Shown here one piece after another: positions 1 through 7,547 of a DNA stretch of 51,758 nucleotides; the first letter of the stretch is position 1; the number at the start of each line of letters is the position of its first letter. Made by a program: the position numbers and the translations under genes. The stretch comes from an uncultured Eggerthellaceae bacterium (GTDB lineage Bacteria > Actinomycetota > Coriobacteriia > Coriobacteriales > Eggerthellaceae). Under the pieces are notes generated by a model. It searched no databases. It saw nothing but the letters and a program-made list of their open reading frames with translations, and was not told the origin of the DNA. Where the stretch lies: NCBI GenBank assembly GCA_905234785.1, contig CAJOIP010000010.1:1-51758 (forward strand), read 5' to 3'.

Positions 1-158
1 TTCGATATTCGGCTGTCAAAGTGCGTTAATCGGGTAAACCTACTCAGCTTCGAAAAACTTCGGATTATCCCTTGACTTCATATAGCTGGTCTCCTTCATT
101 AAGACGATTCGCATATCGTACCACGATGCGGCGCCTCGTCTTGCGCTACCCTTAGCAT

Positions 159-1523
159 ATGAGTTACCGAGACGACGAAAGACGATGGAAGCGGCTGCAG
201 GAGATGCTGCTTGCCGAAGCGAACGGGAAGGTCGTGCGTCCCGCCGTGTCGCAGCGCACGCTGTTCGGCATCCCCTCGACAGTCGAGCAGACCATCGAGC
301 GAATCGTCGCCGAAGACGAGGAGGCGCGCAGGATGAAACGCGAAGCCAAGGCGCAATCCGAGCATATCGAGCACCCGCTCGAGCCCGTGTTCGACGAGCG
401 TTCGCGCGTGCTCGTGCTGGGCACCATGCCCTCCCCGAAGTCGCGCGAAGTCGGCTTTTACTACGGACATGCGCAGAACAGGTTCTGGCGCGTGCTGGCC
501 GAGCTGTTCGACGAGCCCATCGCCACCACGAACGAACGGCGCCGCGATCAGCTTCTGCGCCACCACATCGCGCTTTGGGACGTGCTGGCTTCTTGCACCA
601 TAGAAGGGGCGAGCGACGCGAGCATCGCCGAAGCCGTCCCGAACGACCTGTCGCGCATCTTCGACGCCGCGCCCATCGAAGCCGTGTTCTGCACCGGCGC
701 GAAGGCCGCCGAGCTGTACGAGCGGCATTGCGAGGCGGCAACGGGCATGCCGTGCGTGAAGCTTCCGTCGACGAGCCCCGCAAACGCCGCCGTCAAGTTC
801 GACGAGCTCGTCGGGGCATATAGCCGCATCCTCCCCCACCTGCATGAGTTCGAGCCGCCCGCGAAAGACGTCGCCGACGTCGTGGCGCTCGAACAGGCGA
901 TAGACGCAGCGGGCACGTCGCTCGCAGAGCTCATGGACCGCGCCGGCCTCGCCATCGCGCACCGCGTTCACAAGGCGTTTCCGCAAGCGCGCGTCGCCAT
1001 CCTCTACGGCAACGGCAACAACGGCGGCGATGGCTGGGTGGCGGCACGCGAGCTTTCCGAACGCGGACATGAGGTGACGCTCGTCACGGCGCGCATGCCC
1101 GACAAGCTGAAAGCGCAGCCGGCGCGCGATGCCGCGATGGCCGCATTGCCCTCGCTGGAAGATCGCGGGGCGAGAATCCTGGAAGCGCCCGATGCGCAAG
1201 CGCTGGAAAGCGCCCTCGCGCAATGCGATGTCGTCATCGACGCCTTGCTCGGAACGGGTTTCGCAGGGCAGGCGGTCAAGGCTCCGTTCGACGAGTGGAT
1301 AGAAGCGTCGAACCGCCGCCGCAAAGCCGGCGCCTTCGTCGTTTCCGCAGACACGCCGAGCGGCCTCAACGCCCAAACCGGTACTGCAAGCACACCCTGC
1401 ATCGAAGCCGACGAGACCGTCACCATGATCGTTCCCAAGACGGGCCTCGCCTTCCCCGGCGCGCGCGAATACTGTGGCGCCATCCGCGTAGCGCCCTTGT
1501 TCTACGTGGAATCACTCCTTTAG
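159..1523 (+). CDS. Fused DNA-deoxyinosine (uracil-type) glycosylase and NAD(P)H-hydrate epimerase
   Basis: 454 residues in two parts. Residues about 75-230 match the DNA-deoxyinosine glycosylase branch of the uracil-DNA glycosylase superfamily: LGTMPSPKSREVGFYYGH near 87-104, QNRFWRVL after it, and the C-terminal LPSTSPANA near 202. This family removes deaminated bases from DNA. Residues about 240-454 are a YjeF N-terminal domain (NAD(P)HX epimerase) with GNGNNGGDGW at 284-293 and DTPSGLNA further on. The kinase half (NnrD) found in many YjeF proteins is absent. Residues 1-70 are a charged, helical-looking extension with no family I recognise. The two activities are normally separate proteins, so the fusion is odd. 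The ATG at 159 has no strong ribosome binding site. Family calls are firm for both halves; substrate of the glycosylase half is inferred. Confidence 0.85.
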   Translation: MSYRDDERRWKRLQEMLLAEANGKVVRPAVSQRTLFGIPSTVEQTIERIVAEDEEARRMKREAKAQSEHIEHPLEPVFDERSRVLVLGTMPSPKSREVGFYYGHAQNRFWRVLAELFDEPIATTNERRRDQLLRHHIALWDVLASCTIEGASDASIAEAVPNDLSRIFDAAPIEAVFCTGAKAAELYERHCEAATGMPCVKLPSTSPANAAVKFDELVGAYSRILPHLHEFEPPAKDVADVVALEQAIDAAGTSLAELMDRAGLAIAHRVHKAFPQARVAILYGNGNNGGDGWVAARELSERGHEVTLVTARMPDKLKAQPARDAAMAALPSLEDRGARILEAPDAQALESALAQCDVVIDALLGTGFAGQAVKAPFDEWIEASNRRRKAGAFVVSADTPSGLNAQTGTASTPCIEADETVTMIVPKTGLAFPGAREYCGAIRVAPLFYVESLL

Positions 1524-1531
1524 CATTTGGG

Positions 1532-1537
1532 TATAAT
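1532..1537 (+). promoter_or_regulatory. -10 element upstream of ddh
   Basis: A perfect TATAAT lies in the 55-bp gap between the glycosylase fusion and ddh, 41 bp before the ddh ATG. No good -35 hexamer sits at 16-18 bp, so only the -10 is supported. It would give ddh and rsmJ their own promoter. Confidence 0.5.
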
Positions 1538-1578
1538 TCTCGCGAACGACAAGTCAGGCAACGAGCGAAAGGCGACAC

Positions 1579-2562
1579 ATGGGCAAGGTACGCTTGGGAA
1601 TCTTGGGATACGGCAATCTCGGCAAGGGCGTCGAGCTCGCCGTGCGGCAAAACGACGACATCGAACTGACGGCCGTGTATTCGAGGCGCGACCCCGCAAC
1701 CGTCGAAATCGCCACCGAAGGCGTGGAGGTGAAACCCGCCGAGGCGCTCGAAGGCGGCAATGAGCCCATCGACGTGCTCATCCTGTGCGGCGGCAGCGCG
1801 ACCGACCTGCCCGAGCAGACCCCGCATTACGCGAAGCTGTACAACGTGGTGGACAGCTTCGACACCCACGCCCGCATTCCCGAGCACTTCGCGGCCGTCG
1901 ACGCCGCAGCCACAGACGGCGGCAACACGGCGCTCATCTCGTGCGGCTGGGACCCGGGCCTGTTCTCGCTGAACCGCCTCATGGGCAACTGCATCCTGCC
2001 GCACGGCGCCGATTACACGTTCTGGGGCAAGGGCATCAGCCAGGGGCATTCCGACGCCATCCGCCGCATCGAGGGCGTGGCCGACGCGAAGCAGTACACC
2101 ATCCCTGTCGAAGAGGCGCTCGAGGAAGTGCGATCGGGCTCGAACCCCGAGCTGACCACGCGCCAGAAGCACACGCGCGAATGCTTCGTCGTCCTTGAGG
2201 AAGGCGCCGACGCGGCGCGCGTCGCCGAGGAAATCGTCTCGATGCCGAACTACTTCGACGAGTACGACACGACCGTGAACTTCATCTCGCAAGAAGAGCT
2301 CGCCCGCGACCACGCCGCCATGCCCCACGGGGGCTTCGTGCTGCGCAGCGGGCAGAGCGCAAGCGGCAAGAAGATGCTCGTCGAGTACTCGCTGAAGCTC
2401 GAGTCCAACCCCGAGTTCACCGCCTGCGTGCTCGTCGCGTTCGCACGCGCGGTCGCCCGTTTCAGCAACGAGGGCACGACCGGCGCCCTCACCGTGTTCG
2501 ACGTTCCCCCCGCGTACCTATCGCCCCTCGACGGCGCCGAGCTGCGCGCCCACATGCTGTAA
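1579..2562 (+). CDS. ddh: meso-diaminopimelate D-dehydrogenase
   Basis: 327 residues, the usual length for the family. It catalyses NADPH-dependent reductive amination of tetrahydrodipicolinate straight to meso-DAP, a one-step branch of lysine and peptidoglycan synthesis. The N-terminal Rossmann motif GILGYGNLGKG is at residues 8-18. The conserved segments CGWDPGLFSLNRL, TFWGKGISQGHSDA and TRQKHTRECF follow in the expected order. AAAGG sits just upstream of the ATG. The next gene starts 11 bp after the stop, so the two are probably cotranscribed. A second DAP route (dapL, 41342-42562) is present in the same window. Confidence 0.95.
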   Translation: MGKVRLGILGYGNLGKGVELAVRQNDDIELTAVYSRRDPATVEIATEGVEVKPAEALEGGNEPIDVLILCGGSATDLPEQTPHYAKLYNVVDSFDTHARIPEHFAAVDAAATDGGNTALISCGWDPGLFSLNRLMGNCILPHGADYTFWGKGISQGHSDAIRRIEGVADAKQYTIPVEEALEEVRSGSNPELTTRQKHTRECFVVLEEGADAARVAEEIVSMPNYFDEYDTTVNFISQEELARDHAAMPHGGFVLRSGQSASGKKMLVEYSLKLESNPEFTACVLVAFARAVARFSNEGTTGALTVFDVPPAYLSPLDGAELRAHML

Positions 2563-2573
2563 GCCGCGTAAGG

Positions 2574-3275
2574 GTGGGCAACGGAACAGCCGACATAGCG
2601 CGTCTGGAAGAAACCGCACAGCGAGAAGCCCGGAACGCCGGGCTTCTTCTCGTTCGCGGCGAAGACGGGCTTTCGCTTTCCGATGGAAACATGAGCTTGC
2701 GCGGGGACTTCACGCGGATGATCCCGCGGCTGAAACCCGCCAACCTGAACCGCGAGCTGTTGGTGAAGGCGGCAAAGATGAAAGGACGTGAGGACCCGGT
2801 CGCAATCGACGCCACGGCCGGCCTCGGGGAGGACTCGCTCTTGCTCGCAGCGGCCGGCTTCACGGTTTTCCTGCATGAGCGCAATCCGGTCATCGCGGCG
2901 TTGCTGCACGATGCGATGGCGCGCGCCTCGCTCGACCCCGCCCTCGCCGAAGCGGCGAAGCGCATGCACCTTGCGGTCGGCGACAGCGTGCAGGCCTTGC
3001 GCGAATGCGCGTGCCACCCCGATGTCGTCTTACTCGACCCCATGTTCCCCGGCAGGAACAAGAGCGCAGCCGTGAAGAAGAAGCTGCAGCTACTTCAGCA
3101 ACTCGAGCGGCCCTGCGATGACGAGCGGGAGCTTCTCGATGCCGCCTTCGCCGCCCATCCGCTCAAAATCGTCGTGAAGCGGCCGCAAAAAGGCCCGTAC
3201 CTGGCAGGCCGCAAGCCCGATTACTCCCTCGAGGGGAAGGCGATCCGCTTCGATTGCTTCGCCCTCGCCCGCTGA
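2574..3275 (+). CDS. rsmJ: 16S rRNA (guanine1516-N2)-methyltransferase RsmJ-like
   Basis: 233 residues. A SAM-dependent class I methyltransferase matching RsmJ: motif I is DATAGLGEDSLLLAAAGF with HERNPVIAALL after it, the catalytic-type motif is LLDPMFPGRNKSAAVKKK, and VVKRPQ follows near the C terminus. RsmJ methylates G1516 of 16S rRNA. The GTG at 2574 is chosen because family members have about 70 residues before motif I. An ATG at 2692 is the alternative and would shorten this part. It lies 11 bp after ddh. The GTG lacks a well spaced ribosome binding site, which may mean coupling to ddh translation. Confidence 0.85.
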   Translation: MGNGTADIARLEETAQREARNAGLLLVRGEDGLSLSDGNMSLRGDFTRMIPRLKPANLNRELLVKAAKMKGREDPVAIDATAGLGEDSLLLAAAGFTVFLHERNPVIAALLHDAMARASLDPALAEAAKRMHLAVGDSVQALRECACHPDVVLLDPMFPGRNKSAAVKKKLQLLQQLERPCDDERELLDAAFAAHPLKIVVKRPQKGPYLAGRKPDYSLEGKAIRFDCFALAR

Positions 3276-3401
3276 GCAGGACGCCGTCGGGTCAATTCGC
3301 CCTGCCCCCATAGACCCGCTCAGCCACGATAGGTGGTGCAAACGACGTCACGCAAACCCATCTAGTAGTGGTCAGAGAAAATGTAGATAGGGTTGTTAAT
3401 A

Positions 3402-3430
3402 TTGTCGAAACAAGGATGGCCCAGTAAAAT
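3402..3430 (+). promoter_or_regulatory. Promoter of glmM
   Basis: TTGTCG at 3402-3407 and TAAAAT at 3425-3430 are separated by exactly 17 bp, giving a start near 3437 and a leader of about 55 nt. Direct repeats GCCCAGTA at 3419-3426 and 3441-3448 flank the -10 and could bind a regulator. Confidence 0.55.
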
Positions 3431-3492
3431 TCTATTGTTTGCCCAGTAGAGGCAATCTCGGCTTATGCCGAACCACAACTGAAAGGTTCTGT

Positions 3493-4833
3493 ATGGCACG
3501 CATGTTTGGAACCGACGGCGTCCGCGGCGTCGCGAACATCGAACTCACCTGCCCCCTCGCCTTCCGCCTTGGCCAAGCGGCCGTGCGCTTCCAGGGCCCC
3601 CGCATCATCGTGGGCAAGGACACGCGCCTTTCCGGCGACATGCTCGAAGCCGCTGTATGCGCCGGCATAACGAGCATGGGCGGCACCGCGCTCGTCGCGG
3701 GCATCATCCCCACGCCGGCCATCGCGCTTCTCGCGAAGCAGCTCGAATGCGACGGCGGCATCGTCATCAGCGCAAGCCACAACCCGCCGGAGTACAACGG
3801 CATCAAGCTGTTCGACGGCAAGGGCTTCAAGCTTCCCGACGAAGTCGAGGACAGAATTCAAGAAGCCATCGAATCCGGCACCATGGACGAGAACCGCCCA
3901 GCCGGCGACGCGGTGGGAACCATCGTCGAAGTCCCGGACGCCGTCGAGCGCTATGTGGCGCATGCCGTGAATTCCATCGCCACCCAAGGCATCGACTTCG
4001 ACGGCTTGAAGGTCGCGCTCGACTGCGGGCATGGCGCTTCCAGCGTCTCGAGCGGAAGCGCGCTTCGCCAGCTGAAAGCCGACCTGCACGCCATGAACGA
4101 CGACTTCACCGGCCTCGACATCAACGTGCAGTGCGGCTCGACCAACCTCGAGCCGTTGAAGGGCTTCGTCGCCGAAATCGGCGCCGACGCGGGCATCGCG
4201 CATGACGGCGATGCCGACCGCGTCATGCTCGTCGATTCTCAGGGCAACGAGATCGACGGCGACATGATGGAAGCCGTCCTGGCCATCGACATGAAGCAGC
4301 GCGGCTGCCTGCCGCACGACACGGTCGTTTCCACGGTCATGTGCAACCTGGGGTTCGTGCGCTGCATGGAAGAGCGCGGCATACGCGTGGTGCAGACCAA
4401 GGTCGGCGACCGCTACGTGCTCGAGGAGATGCTCGCCCAGGGCTACGCCATCGGCGGCGAGCAGAGCGGCCACCTCATCCTGCTCGACCACAACTCCACT
4501 GGCGACGGCCTCATGACCGCCGTGCAGTTCCTCGCGGCCACCCGCCGTTTGGGCATGACCATCGACGAGGCGGCGCACGTGTTCACCCGCTATCCGCAGG
4601 AGCTCATCAACGTGCGCGTGTCCGACAAGGAAGCCGTGAAGACCAACGACGCCGTGCAGTCCGCCGTGAAGGCCGCGGAAGACGCCATGGGCAGCACGGG
4701 CCGCGTGCTGCTGCGCCCGAGCGGAACCGAGCCTTTGGTGCGCGTCATGGTGGAAGCCGCCAGCGACGAGGACGCCAAGCGCCATTGCCGCGAAATCGCC
4801 GACGTCGTCATCGCAGAGCTCGGCATCGACTAG
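3493..4833 (+). CDS. glmM: Phosphoglucosamine mutase
   Basis: 446 residues, as usual for GlmM. It converts glucosamine-6-phosphate to glucosamine-1-phosphate, the step before UDP-GlcNAc for peptidoglycan. It starts MARMFGTDGVRG. The phosphoserine loop GIVISASHNPP has its catalytic Ser at about residue 95, the metal loop HDGDADR follows mid-protein, and the C-terminal phosphate loop is LRPSGTEPLVRV. The start at 3493 has GAAAGG six bases upstream; an in-frame upstream extension to 3439 lacks homology and is rejected. It is followed by a terminator, then nagB and a UDP-GlcNAc-pyrophosphorylase-like gene, forming an amino-sugar group. Confidence 0.97.
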   Translation: MARMFGTDGVRGVANIELTCPLAFRLGQAAVRFQGPRIIVGKDTRLSGDMLEAAVCAGITSMGGTALVAGIIPTPAIALLAKQLECDGGIVISASHNPPEYNGIKLFDGKGFKLPDEVEDRIQEAIESGTMDENRPAGDAVGTIVEVPDAVERYVAHAVNSIATQGIDFDGLKVALDCGHGASSVSSGSALRQLKADLHAMNDDFTGLDINVQCGSTNLEPLKGFVAEIGADAGIAHDGDADRVMLVDSQGNEIDGDMMEAVLAIDMKQRGCLPHDTVVSTVMCNLGFVRCMEERGIRVVQTKVGDRYVLEEMLAQGYAIGGEQSGHLILLDHNSTGDGLMTAVQFLAATRRLGMTIDEAAHVFTRYPQELINVRVSDKEAVKTNDAVQSAVKAAEDAMGSTGRVLLRPSGTEPLVRVMVEAASDEDAKRHCREIADVVIAELGID

Positions 4834-4839
4834 TCATCG

Positions 4840-4869
4840 AAGCCGCCGGCGCGAACCGGCAGCTTTTTT
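4840..4869 (+). terminator. Intrinsic terminator between glmM and nagB
   Basis: A 10-bp stem (4840-4849 with 4856-4865, one C-A mismatch) and a 6-nt loop run into six T residues at 4864-4869. It should reduce or end glmM transcription before nagB. Confidence 0.75.
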
Positions 4870-4897
4870 ACTGTAGGAACCGAACAGAAGGAGAAAC

Positions 4898-5623
4898 ATG
4901 AAGGTCATCATCGACACCCCCGAGGGCATCGCCAAGCAGGCTGCGGCCATGTACAAGGACATCCTCGACGCCAAGCCCAACGCCGTGCTCGGGTTCGCCA
5001 CGGGCTCGACCCCGCTCGACCTGTACGCCGAGCTCATCCGCCTGTACGAGGCGGGCGAGATCAGCTTCAAGGACGTGACCACCTTCAATCTCGACGAGTA
5101 CGTCGGCCTCACGCCCGACCACGACCAGTCCTACCGCTACTTCATGGACACCAACCTGTTCAACCACATCGACGTCGACCCGGCGAACACGCACGTTCCG
5201 AGCGGCCTTGACACGAGCGACGAGGCCCTGGCCGCCTACGACGCCGCCATCGAGGCGGCCGGCGGCGAGGACCTGCACATTTTGGGCATTGGCGTGAACG
5301 GCCACATCGCGTTCAACAAGCCGGGCGACCCCATCGACACCATGACCCACGTGGTCGAGCTCACCCAGAACACCCGCGAAGTCAACGCCCGCTTCTTCGA
5401 CAGCATCGACGACGTGCCCACCCATGCCGTGACCATGGGCATCAAGAGCATCATGCACGCCCGCAAGATCATCCTCATCGCCCTGGGAGAGGCCAAGGCC
5501 GACGCCATCAAGGCGGCAGTCGAAGGCCCGGTCGACCCAGCTTGCCCCGCAAGCGTCCTGCAGCTGCATCCCGACGTCACCTTCTTCTGCGACGAGGGCG
5601 CCGCTTCCAAGCTGTCGCTGTAA
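4898..5623 (+). CDS. nagB: Glucosamine-6-phosphate deaminase
   Basis: 241 residues. It interconverts glucosamine-6-phosphate and fructose-6-phosphate plus ammonia, opposing the direction of GlmS/GlmM. The sugar-phosphate loop GFATGSTPLDLY is near residue 32, the catalytic Asp is in NLDEYVGL (D66), and GVNGHIAFNKPG carries the catalytic His at 136. GAAGGAG precedes the ATG. Its place beside glmM suggests that flux of amino sugar between catabolism and wall synthesis is balanced here. Confidence 0.97.
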   Translation: MKVIIDTPEGIAKQAAAMYKDILDAKPNAVLGFATGSTPLDLYAELIRLYEAGEISFKDVTTFNLDEYVGLTPDHDQSYRYFMDTNLFNHIDVDPANTHVPSGLDTSDEALAAYDAAIEAAGGEDLHILGIGVNGHIAFNKPGDPIDTMTHVVELTQNTREVNARFFDSIDDVPTHAVTMGIKSIMHARKIILIALGEAKADAIKAAVEGPVDPACPASVLQLHPDVTFFCDEGAASKLSL

Positions 5624-5653
5624 AACCACGGAATACGTATTGGGGAATGTGCC

Positions 5654-6328
5654 ATGACCATGAAGATCAAAATCGCCGATCTGTACGACCTCTCGCACAC
5701 CATCGCAGCGCCTCTGCTCGAGCGCTTCGAGTACCCGTGGGAAGCGCTCGCGCACATCAAGGAGTTCATCCTCGAGCTCGGCCCCACGCTGCCGGCCGAC
5801 GAGTTCGACAACCCCGCCGAAGGCGTGTGGATTGCCAAGGACGCGAAGATCTTCGACAGCGCCTACATCGGCAGCCCGCTCATCATCGACCATGAGGCCG
5901 AGGTGCGCCATTGCGCGTTTCTGCGCTGCCCCGCCATCGTGGGCAAGAACGCCGTAGTCGGCAATTCCACCGAGCTGAAGAACGTCATCTTGTTCGACAA
6001 GGTGCAGGTGCCGCATTACAACTACGTGGGCGACTCCATCCTCGGCTATTGCTCGCATACCGGCGCGGGCGCCATCACCTCGAACCTGAAGAGCGACAAG
6101 TCGCTCGTCAGCGTGAAGGACTTCGCCACCGGCGAGGTCGTGGAAACGGGCATCAAGAAGTTCGGCGCCATGCTGGGCGACCACGTGGAGGTCGGATGCA
6201 ACACGGTCATGAACCCGGGCACCATCATCGGCAGCAACTCCAACGTGTATCCACTCTCGCGCGTGCGCGGCTACGTGCCGGCGAACCACATCTTCAAAGA
6301 TCCGGGAAACGTCGTCGAGAAATACTAG
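5654..6328 (+). CDS. UDP-GlcNAc pyrophosphorylase-like left-handed beta-helix protein
   Basis: 224 residues with imperfect hexapeptide repeats from about residue 60 to 210 (for example IFDSAYIGSPLIID and VEVGCNTVMNPGTIIG), the left-handed beta-helix of acyl/nucleotidyl transferases. The segment HYNYVGDSILGYCSHTGAGA resembles the acetyltransferase half of GlmU. The nucleotidyltransferase domain is absent, so it is a GlmU C-domain-like acetyltransferase or a protein annotated as UDP-N-acetylglucosamine pyrophosphorylase in clostridia. It lies 30 bp after nagB, fitting a role in acetylating glucosamine-1-phosphate. The substrate is inferred from context. An alternative ATG two codons in (5660) is equally possible. 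Confidence 0.75.
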   Translation: MTMKIKIADLYDLSHTIAAPLLERFEYPWEALAHIKEFILELGPTLPADEFDNPAEGVWIAKDAKIFDSAYIGSPLIIDHEAEVRHCAFLRCPAIVGKNAVVGNSTELKNVILFDKVQVPHYNYVGDSILGYCSHTGAGAITSNLKSDKSLVSVKDFATGEVVETGIKKFGAMLGDHVEVGCNTVMNPGTIIGSNSNVYPLSRVRGYVPANHIFKDPGNVVEKY

Positions 6329-6368
6329 TCCCCTTCGCCGACTTGAACGTTATCCTGCCAGCTGCGGG

Positions 6369-6397
6369 TTGAACATCATCCCAAGGATGATGTTCAA
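6369..6397. other. Perfect 13-bp hairpin/palindrome
   Basis: TTGAACATCATCC and its exact reverse complement are separated by CAA. There is no T-run on either side. It lies 40 bp downstream of the beta-helix gene and 38 bp upstream of the Ldh2 gene, so it could be a weak terminator or an operator for the latter. Confidence 0.5.
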
Positions 6398-6434
6398 TCT
6401 AAGCTAGCTGCAGCCCAAACCGATAGGAGCAACC

Positions 6435-7544
6435 ATGGAAACCCGCCCGTACGTGCCTTGGGATACCGTCATCTCGTTCATGACCGACGTGTTCGTCGGA
6501 TACGGCGTGCCGCGCGCCGACGCCGAGATCTGCGCGGACGTGCTCGCCGAATCGGACCGCCGCGGCATCGAGAGCCACGGCTGCAACCGTTTCAAGCCGA
6601 TTTACATCGACCGCATCGTGAAGGGCACGCTGCTTCCCGAAACCGATTTGGAGATCGTCAAGGAGACGCCGACGACGGTGCTCGCCGACGCGCACGACGG
6701 CATGGGCATGGTGGCGAGCTACCGCGTGATGGAGAAGCTCATCGAGAAGGCGAAGGCCTACGGCATGGCAGGCGGCGCCATCCGCAATTCCACCCACTAC
6801 GGCATTGCGGGGTATTGGGCCACCATGGCCAGCAAAGAGGGCCTCATCGGCCTGACGGGCACCAATGCGCGGCCTTCCATCGCACCCACGTTCGGCGTCG
6901 AGAACATGATGGGCACCAACCCGCTGACGTTCGCCATCCCCACCGACGAGGAGTTCCCCTTCTGCATCGACTGCGCGACCTCCATCGTGCAGCGCGGCAA
7001 GATCGAGTACTACGCGCGTTCCGGCAAGCCCACGCCCGCCGGCATGGTCGTCGCGAAAGACGGCTCGGAGCTGACCGACTCCGAGGAGATTTTGAAGATG
7101 CTCGTCGACGGCACGGCTGCCCTCGCCCCGCTTGGCGGCGGCCCCGGCGACGAGATGTGCGGATACAAGGGCTACGGCTACGCGGCCGTCGTCGAGATCC
7201 TGTCGGCCGCGCTGTCGGGCGGCAAGTTCATGAAGGCGCTCACCGGCGTCGCCCCCGACGGGTCGCCGCAGATGTACGGTTTGGGGCACTTCTTCTTCGT
7301 CGTCGACCCCGACGCGTTCATCGGCCGCGAGGAATTCGAGAGAATCGCCGGCGACATATGCCGCGCGCTGCGCGCTTCCGAGAAGGCGCCTGGCTACGAC
7401 CGCATCTACACCGCCGGAGAGAAGGAGTACCTCGCCTGGCTCGACCGCAAGGACAAGGGCGTGCCGGTCGGCGAGGCCGTGCAAAAGGAGTTCATCGAGC
7501 TGCGCGACAAGCTCGGCCTCGACTACACCTTCCCGTTCGAATAA
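6435..7544 (+). CDS. Malate/L-lactate dehydrogenase family (Ldh2) oxidoreductase
   Basis: 369 residues, typical of the Ldh2/MDH2 family of NAD(P)-dependent 2-oxoacid/2-hydroxyacid oxidoreductases, unrelated to classical LDH. Signature segments are ADVLAESDRRGIESHG near residue 35, AIRNSTHYGIAGYW near 115, NARPSIAPTFG near 148, and GYKGYGYAAVVEILSAALSGG near 240. TAGGAG precedes the ATG. The substrate cannot be told from the sequence: malate, lactate, ureidoglycolate or sulfolactate relatives share these motifs. The stop is only 3 bp from the stop of the convergent asparagine synthetase gene. Confidence 0.88.
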   Translation: METRPYVPWDTVISFMTDVFVGYGVPRADAEICADVLAESDRRGIESHGCNRFKPIYIDRIVKGTLLPETDLEIVKETPTTVLADAHDGMGMVASYRVMEKLIEKAKAYGMAGGAIRNSTHYGIAGYWATMASKEGLIGLTGTNARPSIAPTFGVENMMGTNPLTFAIPTDEEFPFCIDCATSIVQRGKIEYYARSGKPTPAGMVVAKDGSELTDSEEILKMLVDGTAALAPLGGGPGDEMCGYKGYGYAAVVEILSAALSGGKFMKALTGVAPDGSPQMYGLGHFFFVVDPDAFIGREEFERIAGDICRALRASEKAPGYDRIYTAGEKEYLAWLDRKDKGVPVGEAVQKEFIELRDKLGLDYTFPFE

Positions 7545-7547
7545 GGG

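Noticed and set aside
3463..4785. A 440-codon minus-strand frame opposite glmM
   Set aside because: Antisense shadow of glmM; no motif, and similar His/Val/Ala-rich shadows occur opposite most genes here.
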